Source: Fulvimarina manganoxydans (GTDB lineage Bacteria; Pseudomonadota; Alphaproteobacteria; Rhizobiales; Rhizobiaceae). From it: a DNA stretch of 64,000 bases. Below the pieces are notes generated by a model. The model was given only the letters and a program-made list of their open reading frames with translations. It had not been told where the DNA came from and searched no databases. Positions 1 to 8,355 of the stretch are shown one piece after another (within the stretch, counting starts at the first letter, position 1; every line of letters begins with the position of its first letter). The stretch spans positions 29,038-93,037 of the forward strand of contig NZ_FWXR01000020.1 in NCBI RefSeq assembly GCF_900176465.1. The letters run 5' to 3'. The position numbers and the translations under genes were made by a program.

Positions 1-622
1 TCTCGGCGCACCAGCTCGAGAATTCCTCTTCGCTCTGATCCATGTTCGGACGGCGATAATAATAGGGCGCTTCGGTATGGAGGATCGGCGCGCGCGGCAG
101 ATCGAAGGCATTGTGGAAGAGATGAAGGCCGGTCAGCGAGCCGGTCATCACGCCCGAGCCGTGATAGCCGCGCCAGCGCGAAATGATCTTCTTTTTCTCC
201 GGGCGGCCGAGGACGTTGTTGTAATACCAGACGAGCTTGATGTTGGTCTCGTTGGCATCCGAGCCTGACAGGCCGAAATAGACCCGGCTCATATGATCCG
301 GCGCCCGGTCGATGATCATCTTGGCGAGGCGGATCGATGCCTCGGACCCGTGACCCACATAGGCGTGATAGTAAGCAAGCTCATGAGCCTGCTTGGAGAT
401 CGCCTCGGCAATCTCGGTGCGGCCATAGCCGACATTCACGCAATAAAGGCCGGCAAAGGCGTCGAGGCTTTCCTTGCCGTCGCGATCGACGATCGTCGCG
501 CCATGGCCGGTCTTGATGATACGGGTCGGCGACTCGCCGCGCGCATGGGTCCCCATATGGGTGGAGGGATGGAAGAAGTGATCGCGGTCGAAGGCGTTCA
601 GTTCGTTGTTGCGGTCGAGCAT
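1..622 (-). CDS. doeD: Class III aminotransferase, probable L-2,4-diaminobutyrate transaminase of ectoine catabolism (C-terminus beyond window)
   Basis: PLP-dependent class III (omega) aminotransferase; about 207 N-terminal residues are visible and the reading frame runs off the window start. Translation begins MLDRNNELNAFDRDHFFHPS, preceded by a GAGGAG-type ribosome site. It contains the family motifs GLYCVNVGYGR, VYFGLSGSDANETN and SRWRGYHGSGVMTGSL. The catalytic lysine region lies outside. In ectoine degradation this class of enzyme (DoeD/Atf) converts diaminobutyrate to aspartate-semialdehyde. That assignment rests on its position as the last visible gene of the minus-strand ectoine arm, 68 bp after the aldehyde dehydrogenase. 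By sequence alone a taurine- or omega-amino-acid:pyruvate transaminase would also fit. Confidence 0.8.
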   Translation of the reverse strand, partial: MLDRNNELNAFDRDHFFHPSTHMGTHARGESPTRIIKTGHGATIVDRDGKESLDAFAGLYCVNVGYGRTEIAEAISKQAHELAYYHAYVGHGSEASIRLAKMIIDRAPDHMSRVYFGLSGSDANETNIKLVWYYNNVLGRPEKKKIISRWRGYHGSGVMTGSLTGLHLFHNAFDLPRAPILHTEAPYYYRRPNMDQSEEEFSSWCAE

Positions 623-690
623 TGAGAGAGCTCCTCGTTCGCCTTTGAAAAGAATGTGTTCGGATTGTGTTTCGAGATCGACTGGCCTCG

Positions 691-2178
691 TCAGCCCTGG
701 TCGAGGCAGACGTAGCGAAGATCGGTGAAGGCCTCCAGGCCGTGGCGCGAGCCTTCGCGGCCGAGCCCCGACTGCTTGACGCCGCCAAAAGGGACCGGCG
801 CGCCGGTGATCTTGACCCGGTTTACCGCGATCATCCCGTAGTCGAGCGCGGCGGTCATGCGGGCGATCCGGCCGCCATCACGAGTGACGAGATAGGCGCA
901 GAGGCCGTATTCGCTGTCATTGGCCCGCGCGATCACCTCGCCTTCCGTGGCAAAGCGCGTCACCGCCGCGACCGGGCCGAACGTCTCCTCGCGCATGATC
1001 AGGGCATCTTCGGGAACGTCGGTCAGAAGCGTCGGAGCATAGAAGCGGGGCCCAAGCGCCGAGCGGCCTCCCCCAACGAGGCAGCGGGCGCCCCGCGCCA
1101 CCGCGTCCCTGACCTGGGCTTCCACCTTTTCGACCGCTCGCTCATGGATCAGCGGGCCGACATCGACATTCGCTTCGAAACCCCCGCCAAGCGTCATATC
1201 CGCGATGCGCCGCGCGAAGGCCGCGACGAAACGATCATAGACGCCGTTCTGAACGAAGATGCGATTGGCGGCGAGGCAGTCCTGGCCCGAGGTCGCGAAT
1301 TTCGCCGCGACCGCTATATCCGCCGCCCTTTCCACATCCGCATCATCGAAGACGATGAAGGGCGCATGGCCGCCAAGTTCGAGGACGAGGCGCTTGACGG
1401 TCGCCGCCGACCGGGCGGCGATCAGGCGCCCGATCTCGGTCGAGCCGGTGAAGCTCATCGCACGAACCCGCGCGTCGTCGCAGAGTTCGCCGACGATTAT
1501 CGGCGCATCTCCCGTGACAATATTGAGAACACCCGCCGGCATTCCTGCGCGGATCGCAAGCTCGCCAAGGGCCAGCGCCGAGAAGGGCGTCTCACCCGAC
1601 GGGTGGGCGACGACTGTGCAGCCGGCTGCCAGCGCCGCCGCGGCCTTGCGGGTCAGCATGGCGGAAGGAAAATTCCAGGGCGTGACGAGCCCGACGACGC
1701 CGACCGGCACGCGCGAGACGCTCATGGAGGCGCCGGGCAGGTGGCTCGTGACGCTCTCGACAGTCACGCGCTGCGCTTCTTCGGCGTAATAGGCGATGAA
1801 GGAGGCGGCATAATCGATCTCGCCGCGCGCTTCGGCAATCGGCTTGCCCTGCTCGCGGGTCATGATAATCGCGAGATCCTCGCGGGCCGCGAGAATGAGA
1901 TCGTGCCAGCGGCGAAGAATGGCGGTGCGTGCCTGAGGAAGCATCGCCCGCCAATCAGCAAGCGCAGTCGACGCCGCGTCGATCGCCTCGCGGGTCTCCC
2001 TGGCTCCCAACGCCGGAACGGAGCCGATGGTCTCTTCGCTCGCCGGATCGACGACGGGACGGGTTTCGTCCGAAACGCGCCACTGTCCGTTGATCAAGGC
2101 GGCTTGGACGAAGAGCGTTTCGTCCGAAAGGCGCTCGAAGGGACGCAACGCACGTAGGGTTTTGGCGCTCGCCGACAT
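691..2178 (-). CDS. doeC: NAD(P)-dependent aldehyde dehydrogenase, succinate-semialdehyde type; probable aspartate-semialdehyde dehydrogenase DoeC
   Basis: Full-length ALDH of 495 residues. It has the MTREQGKPIAEARGEIDYAA signature typical of the GabD/SSDH group, the general-base glutamate E268 in LELGGHAPF and the nucleophile C301 in SGQDCLAANR. The family oxidises short omega-semialdehydes with NAD(P)+. Here it is flanked by an ectoine-type aminotransferase and an AsnC regulator, the same order (asnC-ssd-atf) described for marine ectoine degraders, so oxidation of aspartate-beta-semialdehyde to aspartate is the likely job (inference). A gabD role with succinate semialdehyde cannot be excluded. 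Start chosen at the MSASAKTLRALRPF methionine. A perfect 16-bp palindrome lies about 85 bp upstream. Confidence 0.85.
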   Translation of the reverse strand: MSASAKTLRALRPFERLSDETLFVQAALINGQWRVSDETRPVVDPASEETIGSVPALGARETREAIDAASTALADWRAMLPQARTAILRRWHDLILAAREDLAIIMTREQGKPIAEARGEIDYAASFIAYYAEEAQRVTVESVTSHLPGASMSVSRVPVGVVGLVTPWNFPSAMLTRKAAAALAAGCTVVAHPSGETPFSALALGELAIRAGMPAGVLNIVTGDAPIIVGELCDDARVRAMSFTGSTEIGRLIAARSAATVKRLVLELGGHAPFIVFDDADVERAADIAVAAKFATSGQDCLAANRIFVQNGVYDRFVAAFARRIADMTLGGGFEANVDVGPLIHERAVEKVEAQVRDAVARGARCLVGGGRSALGPRFYAPTLLTDVPEDALIMREETFGPVAAVTRFATEGEVIARANDSEYGLCAYLVTRDGGRIARMTAALDYGMIAVNRVKITGAPVPFGGVKQSGLGREGSRHGLEAFTDLRYVCLDQG

Positions 2179-2260
2179 TGCCGATCTCCATGTTCGGGTG
2201 ATGGAGAGAAGCCTATCCTGTCCGGCGGCGAGATGTCGGCTGTAGTTGGGGCGATCGGGC

Positions 2261-2276
2261 GAGGAGAATTCTCCTC
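2261..2276. promoter_or_regulatory. Perfect 16-bp palindrome upstream of doeC
   Basis: GAGGAGAATTCTCCTC is an exact inverted repeat with no spacer, lying in the 161-bp gap between the AsnC/Lrp gene and doeC, 83-98 bp before the doeC start. Its symmetry and position suggest an operator, perhaps for the neighbouring Lrp-type regulator. A short RNA hairpin is the alternative. No binding consensus is known to me that would settle it. Confidence 0.45.
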
Positions 2277-2339
2277 AGACCCCATTTCCGGCGAGGAGTC
2301 TTCCCTTCGGCCCCCAAAAGCCGGTTTGACCAGTCCAGA

Positions 2340-2831
2340 TCAGCGCGTCTCTTCGATCATCTCGATCGGAATTTCGGTCCGCTTGCGGGCGCTGATCGCC
2401 GGATAGGTGAAGTAGCGCTTCACCCCTGCCCCCGTCTCCAGAAGGCGCTCGATGATCCGCTGATAGCTGGCGAGGTCGCGGGTGACGAATTTGCAGATAT
2501 AGTCGAAGCCGCCGGAGATGCACCAACACTCCACGATCTCTGGCGTCGCCTCGACGGCCGCTTCGAATGCGGCGAAATCTTCCGCGCGGTGGTTCTCGAT
2601 CTCGATCATGACGAAGAGATGCGTCATCGGCCCATAGACGTCCTCGGCAATCCGGGCGCCATAGCCTTCGATGATTCCCGAGGCCTCCAGCCGATTCAGA
2701 CGCTCCCAGCAGGGCGTCGGCGACAGATTGACCCGCTCCGCGAGAGCGGCCTTCGAGATGCGGCCCTCCGCCTGCAGGATGGCCAGCATCTTGATGTCGC
2801 GATCGTCCAGCTTGATGCCGCCCCGGGACAT
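2340..2831 (-). CDS. doeX: Lrp/AsnC family transcriptional regulator of the ectoine locus (DoeX/AsnC type)
   Basis: 163 residues, the usual Lrp length. An N-terminal winged helix-turn-helix (about residues 8-60, with SKAALAERVNLSPTPCWERL as the recognition region) is followed by a RAM/AsnC-type ligand domain (about 70-150). Lrp-family proteins form octamers or hexadecamers and sense amino acids. The homologous regulator in Halomonas and Ruegeria ectoine loci responds to diaminobutyrate derivatives. Position inside the minus-strand ectoine arm, between the stress protein gene and doeC, supports the assignment. It probably regulates doeCD or the whole locus; direct targets are inferred only. 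Confidence 0.85.
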   Translation of the reverse strand: MSRGGIKLDDRDIKMLAILQAEGRISKAALAERVNLSPTPCWERLNRLEASGIIEGYGARIAEDVYGPMTHLFVMIEIENHRAEDFAAFEAAVEATPEIVECWCISGGFDYICKFVTRDLASYQRIIERLLETGAGVKRYFTYPAISARKRTEIPIEMIEETR

Positions 2832-2932
2832 GTCGACTCCTTACGCGTTCCACGAAGCCCCGAGTTAGAACCATCAGGGCGGCCGCGTAAAGTTGTCGAT
2901 CGAAGACGAGCCTTGCTGGCCCGCCTTCAGGC

Positions 2933-3373
2933 CTATCGCACGATGAGGCAAGGCACCGAAGCGAGCGAGGCAACCTTATGGGAGACCGAGCCCAGTAACT
3001 GGCCGCCGATATCGCCATTGCCCCGCGCTCCGAGCACGATCAAATCCGCGCCGTGATCGCTGGCAAATTCCACGATGGCGCGCGAGGGCTGTCCCCGCTT
3101 GGCGTAGGCCCGGGCCTCGCCAAGGCCGGAGCGGATCGCGTGATCACGCGCCTCGGCGGCAATCTCGCTCGCATAAGCCTTCATTGCGTCGTCCGGCCGC
3201 TCCAAAGGCTTCTGGCGGACCATGGACAGCGAAGCTTCGAGCGGTGAATGATGACGGTAGACGCAGACGGTCAGAAGACGGGCTGCAAAGGTCTTCGCCA
3301 TCTCGATCGCGGTCTCCAGAGCCTGTCTGGACTGTTTGGATCCGTCCACCGGTACGACGATGGTCTTGTACAT
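2933..3373 (-). CDS. Universal stress protein (UspA family), TeaD/ueh-associated
   Basis: 146 residues when started at MYKTIVVPVDGSKQS, which has a GAGAGGGGACG ribosome site just upstream; the frame stays open to 3436 but the extension looks non-coding. The C-terminal ATP-binding signature GARGNGDIGGQLLGSVSHKV (G-x2-G-x9-G-S/T) is intact, as is the N-terminal VPVDGS. Usp proteins of this class bind ATP. TeaD of Halomonas, encoded with the TeaABC ectoine TRAP transporter, modulates transport activity. The gene lies 129 bp after the large TRAP permease gene, matching that arrangement, so a transporter-modulating role is plausible. Confidence 0.85.
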   Translation of the reverse strand: MYKTIVVPVDGSKQSRQALETAIEMAKTFAARLLTVCVYRHHSPLEASLSMVRQKPLERPDDAMKAYASEIAAEARDHAIRSGLGEARAYAKRGQPSRAIVEFASDHGADLIVLGARGNGDIGGQLLGSVSHKVASLASVPCLIVR

Positions 3374-3502
3374 CTCGTCCCCTCTCCGGTTCTCTCGAAT
3401 GTGTACACACTCGGCGGCGTTGGCCGAATGGTTCAATGCGCCCTCACCTCCCCGATCAGCGAATGGAGCCGCCGCTTCGTTCCAAGACGGCGGCCCGATC
3501 TC

Positions 3503-4780
3503 TCATCGGAATGCCAAATCGCGCAGGAAGAGTGCGATCGGTGGATAGATGATCAAAAGCGCACTGACCATCAAGAGAATGACGACAAAGGGCGGCGTGC
3601 CTCGGATTACGTCGATATAGGGTCGCTTGAAGATCGCGATCGCGGTGAAGATATCGCAGCCGAAGGGTGGCGTCGCCGAGCCGATCGCGACCTGCAGCGT
3701 GATGATCGTGCCGACCAGCACCGGATCAAGGCCGAGTCCGTCCACCAAAGGCGCGAAGATCGGCACGAGAACCAGGATCACGACGATCGGATCGACGAAC
3801 ATGCAACCGACGAAGAAGGCGATCGAGATCGCGATCAGAACCGTATAGGGGCCGGCTTCGGCGAGGCCCAATCCTCCGAGGATCGCTTGCGGAATCCGCT
3901 CGAAGGAAATGACCCAGGAAAAGGCCGCGCCGGCGGCGACGAGGATGAAGACGACGGCCGTGATGAGGCCGGTCGACTTGGCGATGTCGAAGACGTCCGA
4001 CAATTTGAGAGACCGGAAGATCAGCATTTCCAGAAGGATCGCATAGCCGACACAGACCGATGCAGCCTCGGTCGGCGAGAAGATGCCCCCGTAGATGCCG
4101 CCGACCACGATCAGCGGGAAGCCAAGGGGCCAGACGGCGCCCGCGACGGCCTGCATCCGCTCGTTCCAGCTCGCCTTCGGCTCGGTCGGAATGTCGTTGA
4201 TCCGCGCATAGACATAGGCATAGGCCGAGAAGAGCAGGAGGATCAAAAGCCCCGGACCGACGCCTGCGATGAAGAGCTCCGAGATCGATGTGCCGGAGAC
4301 GACGCCATAGATGATCATGGCGATCGATGGCGGGATCAGCATCGCGATGTCGGACGAATTGATGATTAGCGCGAGGGTGAAGCTGTCCGAGTAGCCGGAT
4401 TTCAGCATGCGCGGGCGCAAAGGACCACCGATCGCGACGACCGTCGCCTGGGTCGAGCCCGAGACGGCGCCGAACAGCGTGCAACTCGCTGCCGTCGCGA
4501 CGCCGAGACCGCCGCGCACATGGCCGACGAAGCGCATCACCATATCGATTAGCCGGTCAGCGGACTGGCCTTTGGTGATGATGTCGGCTGCGAGAATGAA
4601 CATCGGCACGGCGATGAGGGCCGAGGGACGGATACCGGCCAGCATCTGCTGGATCATGATGTCCGGCGGGATCGGCAGATAGATGAGGAAGCCGATCAGC
4701 GTCGCCGCGATCAAGGGCACCATCATCGGGAAGCCGAGGAGAAGCAGCACGATCATCGTAACGATCATCGCCGTAGCCAT
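3503..4780 (-). CDS. uehC: TRAP transporter large permease subunit (DctM family), ectoine/hydroxyectoine importer UehC/TeaC
   Basis: 425 residues of highly hydrophobic sequence with about 12 membrane spans, beginning MATAMIVTMIVLLLLGFPMM. Family segments such as SGSTQATVVAIGG, LIPPSIAMIIYGVVSGTSI, GGIYGGIFSPTEAA and GSATPPFGCDIF are present; these are typical of DctM proteins, which form the sodium-driven translocation channel. It follows the small subunit gene (90 bp apart). Substrate is inferred from the neighbouring eut/doe genes: ectoine and 5-hydroxyectoine. Confidence 0.92.
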   Translation of the reverse strand: MATAMIVTMIVLLLLGFPMMVPLIAATLIGFLIYLPIPPDIMIQQMLAGIRPSALIAVPMFILAADIITKGQSADRLIDMVMRFVGHVRGGLGVATAASCTLFGAVSGSTQATVVAIGGPLRPRMLKSGYSDSFTLALIINSSDIAMLIPPSIAMIIYGVVSGTSISELFIAGVGPGLLILLLFSAYAYVYARINDIPTEPKASWNERMQAVAGAVWPLGFPLIVVGGIYGGIFSPTEAASVCVGYAILLEMLIFRSLKLSDVFDIAKSTGLITAVVFILVAAGAAFSWVISFERIPQAILGGLGLAEAGPYTVLIAISIAFFVGCMFVDPIVVILVLVPIFAPLVDGLGLDPVLVGTIITLQVAIGSATPPFGCDIFTAIAIFKRPYIDVIRGTPPFVVILLMVSALLIIYPPIALFLRDLAFR

Positions 4781-4870
4781 ATCAGGACTCCTCTCTCGTC
4801 TGGTGGGCTTTAAAAAAATGGTCGGAGCAAAACGGAAGGGCGGGCGAAGCCGCCGAGCGGCAGGGCTTCG

Positions 4871-5542
4871 TCACAGCTGCGTCTCCGTGTCTTCGTAGGA
4901 ATCGACGACGGTGACGGAGAGATAGACGTCCGGCCGCGTGAGATTGACGAGAGCTGTCAGGACATACTGGATCCCGGTGATCATGAAGCCGAGAGGCAGC
5001 CAGACCAATGTGAGGAAGATCGGAACCTGCGTCACTGGCGCGATACGGCCGGTCCCATAGACGCTGTAGACATATTCGAAGGAATACCAGGCGAGTAGAA
5101 ACATGATCGCGCCCGTGATCAGCGCGATCGCGACCATCAGGGCTTTGCGAAGCTTATCGGGCAGCTCGTCATAGATCGCGGACATGCGAATATGGCGCCC
5201 ATGACGCGCGGCAAAGCCTACACCGGCAAATGTCACCAGGATGACGAGAAACTGGTTGAGTTCTTCGGAGAAATAGAGGCTTTGACCGAAGATGAACCGG
5301 CCGATGACATTGGCGACTGAATTCACCGCCATTGCAAGAATGCCGACCGTCAGGACGGCTGCCTCGAACATGGCGACGCCTTTATCGAGAATGCCGAGCG
5401 GCTTCAGGACACCGGTAAAGGCGGCTGCCGTTTCGCTGGCCGGCGAGTCGGTCGTCACGCTCGTTTCGGACGAGGCCTGCGAGGGATTATCCGCATTGGG
5501 GTTTTGCGCGGCGCCGCGTTCCTGACCGTCTCGATCTTGCAT
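4871..5542 (-). CDS. uehB: TRAP transporter small permease subunit (DctQ family), UehB/TeaB
   Basis: 223 residues. After a hydrophilic Ser/Thr/Ala-rich N-terminal 50 residues there are four predicted membrane helices, with the DctQ pattern YFSEELNQFLVILVTFAGVGFAARHGRHIRM in the middle (about residues 100-130; Arg-His-Gly-Arg-His-Ile core). DctQ proteins pair with the large subunit and are essential for TRAP uptake. The N-terminal extension is longer than in most DctQ proteins and the start could lie further in. It sits between the binding-protein gene (245 bp upstream, with hairpins) and the large subunit gene. Confidence 0.9.
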   Translation of the reverse strand: MQDRDGQERGAAQNPNADNPSQASSETSVTTDSPASETAAAFTGVLKPLGILDKGVAMFEAAVLTVGILAMAVNSVANVIGRFIFGQSLYFSEELNQFLVILVTFAGVGFAARHGRHIRMSAIYDELPDKLRKALMVAIALITGAIMFLLAWYSFEYVYSVYGTGRIAPVTQVPIFLTLVWLPLGFMITGIQYVLTALVNLTRPDVYLSVTVVDSYEDTETQL

Positions 5543-5726
5543 GGGCGAAGGTCCCGAATGACTCCGTAGGGCGAATGCCGGGCCCGCATGATTGACACGA
5601 AGCCCCGGCAGAAATTGCTAAGAAGCGCAGGAACATGGCTCTGCCCGCCCGAGAAAGCGGGCGCGGCGGCAAAGCTATCCTGCGGTATCGGGCCTTCGTT
5701 CAGTCGGCCCGATCTTCGAGGGCGAA

Positions 5727-5773
5727 GGGCTTTGACAAGCCCCTCCCCGCTGCCGGCTGGCTGACCAGCCGGC
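5727..5773 (-). repeat. Two adjacent stem-loops between uehA and uehB
   Basis: In the 245-bp gap after the binding-protein gene there is a 6-bp stem with a 4-nt loop (GGGCTT/AAGCCC, 5727-5742). Ten bases on is a perfect 9-bp stem with a 4-nt loop (GCCGGCTGG/CCAGCCGGC, 5752-5773). No U-run follows on the minus strand, so a full intrinsic terminator is unlikely. Intercistronic hairpins behind a substrate-binding-protein gene commonly stabilise the upstream mRNA or attenuate read-through, giving an excess of binding protein over permease. Confidence 0.5.
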
Positions 5774-5787
5774 CTTAGGATAAACGA

Positions 5788-6903
5788 TCAGTTGGCGCTG
5801 GAAGCCTTGGTTTCCTCGCTCGCCGCAGCGCTGTCGCTGGAGCCCTCCGACGCGCCGCCACCCTCGACGCGCGCCTTGGATGCCTCGATATCCTTCTCGA
5901 AGCCGTCGAGCACTTCCTTGCCGCTCTCGCCGGTCAGCTCGACATATTTCTGACGGACCTTCTCGGCGGCCTGGCGGAACGGCTCACGCTCCTCGTCGCT
6001 CAGGCGCGTCACCGTGATGGACGGCTTGGCTTCCTTGATCTTCTCAAGCGACTTCTCTGTCAGGCCCTTCTGATAGTCGATGATGTAGTCATAGGCCTGA
6101 TCGGCCGCCGTCTGCACCAACTTCTTATCCTCGTCCGACAGGCCCTGATAGAAGTTCAGGTTCGCCGCGACTGCGGTCGTGAAGGTGTTGTGCCCGGTGA
6201 AGGTGATGTAGTCGGTCACCTCGTACATCTTCGTGGATTCCACGAAGAACATCGGGTTCTCCTGACCCTGGATCATGTTGAGCTGCAGGGCGCCGAAGAC
6301 CTCGCCCCAGGGAAGCGGCGTCGGCGTCGCGCCGAACTGGTTGTAGGTCTCGACCAGAAGCGGCGTCGTCATGACACGGAACTTGACGCCGTTGAGGTCC
6401 TCGGGCGCCTTGACCTCTTCCTTGGTGGTCATGACCACCTCGCCTTCGGGGAACATGTCGATCAGCTTCAGCTGCTGTTGCTCATAGAGAGCGGCCAGCT
6501 TCTCGTTGATGGTCGACGATGTCTTGTAGAAATCCGCGAGGACGTCCGGGTTCTCCGGGAGCGTATAAGGCAGGAGGAAGACCTGCAGTTCGGGGATCAG
6601 GCTGCCGGTGAAGCCCGGCGACAGATCGACGAACTGGATCGCGCCCATCTGCGCGAGCTCCGTCGTATCGGCCGACTCGCCGAGCGTGCCGAACGGATAG
6701 ATCGAGACGGTGTGGTCGGAATTGGCCTCGACATATTCCTTGAACTTGGTCGCATAAACGCCCTGAACTTCTTCGAGCGCTTCTTCGATCGCGTATTTCC
6801 ATTCGTCGGCGGACGCCGCTCCAGCGGACAAGGCCAGCGTCGCCGTCGTGGCGAGGGCCGTTGCGATCATGCGGCTGCGGGTCGAAAGGGTCTTGCGGGT
6901 CAT
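5788..6903 (-). CDS. uehA: TRAP transporter substrate-binding protein (DctP family), ectoine/hydroxyectoine-binding UehA/TeaA
   Basis: 371 residues. The N-terminus MTRKTLSTRSRMIATALATT followed by a hydrophobic stretch and an ASADEW cleavage region is a Sec signal peptide (about 33 residues), placing the protein in the periplasm. The DctP core shows KFRVMTTPLLVETYNQFGAT, with the conserved arginine that binds the substrate carboxylate, and GALQLNMIQGQENP. The last about 24 residues form a Gly/Ser/Ala/Glu tail that is not part of the DctP fold and is unusual. It is the first gene of the minus arm, facing eutA across 598 bp. Ligand is inferred from context. Confidence 0.9.
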   Translation of the reverse strand: MTRKTLSTRSRMIATALATTATLALSAGAASADEWKYAIEEALEEVQGVYATKFKEYVEANSDHTVSIYPFGTLGESADTTELAQMGAIQFVDLSPGFTGSLIPELQVFLLPYTLPENPDVLADFYKTSSTINEKLAALYEQQQLKLIDMFPEGEVVMTTKEEVKAPEDLNGVKFRVMTTPLLVETYNQFGATPTPLPWGEVFGALQLNMIQGQENPMFFVESTKMYEVTDYITFTGHNTFTTAVAANLNFYQGLSDEDKKLVQTAADQAYDYIIDYQKGLTEKSLEKIKEAKPSITVTRLSDEEREPFRQAAEKVRQKYVELTGESGKEVLDGFEKDIEASKARVEGGGASEGSSDSAAASEETKASSAN

Positions 6904-7256
6904 ACGGTCGTCTCCTTGATTTTTGCGTCTTGGGTTGAACCGGGTGAGCGCGATGCCAGCCCGACTGGCGGCTGCCCCTCAACGAAAAGAGGCGCCACCT
7001 GGGTATGTCGTGGAGTGCTAGGAGGGAGCAAAAGGCCGAATGTGCCGGCCAGTGTCGAAACGCTTCAACAGCGCGAATGGCTGTCGTTGGCGTTGCCACG
7101 ATCCATGATCGAGAGGCTTGGACAAGCGCATTGCCAACGCGGCTGGCGCCGAGCTGACTGCGTTGCGGCTTCGAAATGCTTCGTCGTGAAGCGGCTGATC
7201 CAAGTTCGTTGGGCCTTCGAAATGGGTCACTCCTTGTCTGCGGGAATAATGGTTGC

Positions 7257-7271
7257 GCATGGTCACCATGC
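7257..7271. promoter_or_regulatory. 15-bp perfect palindrome in the ueh/eut control region
   Basis: GCATGGTCACCATGC has 7-bp arms around a single central base. It lies 30 bp from the second palindrome and about 230 bp before the eutA start. Candidate operator; the binding protein is unknown. Confidence 0.4.
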
Positions 7272-7300
7272 TGTCGAGCGAACGATCGCCTATAGACCCG

Positions 7301-7316
7301 ATCCTCTGCAGAGGAT
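7301..7316. promoter_or_regulatory. 16-bp perfect palindrome in the ueh/eut control region
   Basis: ATCCTCTGCAGAGGAT is an exact 8+8 inverted repeat, about 185 bp before the eutA start and 400 bp before uehA. Symmetry, position between divergent operons and proximity to the 7257-7271 palindrome make it the best operator candidate of the locus, for instance for an EnuR-like or AsnC-like dimer (inference). Confidence 0.5.
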
Positions 7317-7501
7317 TTTCCTGGCAAATCGCCGAATTTCAAAAGAAGTGACGCATTAATGGGCATGCCTACCAGATCGGCGTCATGCTAGCTTCATAAC
7401 GCTGAGCCGGATCGGAATTGCAGGACCTCGGAGTCTTGCGTCGATCTCGGCGTCCAGCGCCCCCATCATCCGACATGCCGCCGGCCCCGGAGCCTAAAGC
7501 C

Positions 7502-8284
7502 ATGACCGCCGAATCCATCTTCGAGGCCTCTCGCCTTGTCTTTGAGCGCCAGCAAGCGCCGCGGATCGGTCTCGTGGCGCTGTCGACCGATCGCACCAGC
7601 GAGCGCGACTATGCTCAGCTTCTGGCCGAAACGGGTGTCGAGTTGGTGGTGAACCGCGTCCGCTTTGCCAATCCCGTGACGATCGAAAACCTCCTCGCCA
7701 TGGCTCCGTCCTTCACGGCGAGCGCCGAGATGCTCCTTCCGGGCGAGTCGCTCGACGCGGTCGCCTTTTCATGCACTTCGGCATCCGTGCTGATCGGTGA
7801 CCACAAGGTCGCGGAAGCGTTCGGCGCGGCAAAGCCTGGAGCAGCCATCGTCACCCCTCCGCTCGCCGCCGCCGAAGGTCTGAAGGCGCTTGGTGCCAAG
7901 CGCATCAGCCTTCTGACGCCCTATAGCTTCGCGGTTAGCCGACCGATGGCCGCCTATTTCGGCACGCACGGTTTCGAGGTCGACCGGCTGACCGCGTTGG
8001 AGATCCAGTCGGATACAGCGATGGCCGAACTTAGCCCGGACAGCATCGTGGACGCGGCCGTCGAGGCCGTGTCGCCAGAGGCCGACGCCCTTTTCATTTC
8101 ATGCACCGCCTTGCGTTCGGTGTCGGTCGTGGATCGCATCGAAGAGAAGATCGGCCGGCCCGTCGTGACATCCAATCAGGCGGCGGTCTGGCGTTGCCTT
8201 GCCGCTTGCGGCGCCCTGCCGGGCCGTTACGCGCCGGGACGGCTTTTCGCCCAGCGCCCCATCAGCCTCGATTCGGCGGCCTAA
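7502..8284 (+). CDS. eutA: Asp/Glu/hydantoin racemase-fold protein EutA, hydroxyectoine utilisation
   Basis: 260 residues from the ATG of MTAESIFEASRLVFE, which has CGGAG nine bases upstream; upstream starts at 7418 (TTG) or 7475 are possible but less well supported. The fold is that of the aspartate/maleate racemase superfamily, with two cysteine motifs at symmetrical positions, VAFSCTSASVLIG and ALFISCTALRSVSVVD, as in racemases and maleate isomerases. EutA is needed with EutB and EutC to turn 5-hydroxyectoine into ectoine; its exact reaction is not firmly established. First gene of the plus arm, 71 bp before eutB. Confidence 0.88.
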   Translation: MTAESIFEASRLVFERQQAPRIGLVALSTDRTSERDYAQLLAETGVELVVNRVRFANPVTIENLLAMAPSFTASAEMLLPGESLDAVAFSCTSASVLIGDHKVAEAFGAAKPGAAIVTPPLAAAEGLKALGAKRISLLTPYSFAVSRPMAAYFGTHGFEVDRLTALEIQSDTAMAELSPDSIVDAAVEAVSPEADALFISCTALRSVSVVDRIEEKIGRPVVTSNQAAVWRCLAACGALPGRYAPGRLFAQRPISLDSAA

Positions 8285-8355
8285 GGCTTATCGGCCTGAG
8301 GCTTGCCTCCCACGACACCCAAACCCGGCCAACCTATCTCATTGGTGCGAAGCGC

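Larger units (their letters stand above)
6904..7501. promoter_or_regulatory. Divergent control region between uehA and eutA
   Basis: The 598 bp separate the two arms of the ectoine locus and must hold both promoters. I see no convincing gene in it; the short open frames lack ribosome sites and look like high-GC noise. Two exact palindromes occur near the eutA side (7257-7271 and 7301-7316, listed separately). The MocR/GntR-type repressor EnuR that usually controls such loci is not encoded in the window. Confidence 0.7.

Noticed and set aside
667..2157. Long frame opposite doeC
   Set aside because: Arg/Asp-rich shadow of an ALDH gene with complete motifs on the other strand.
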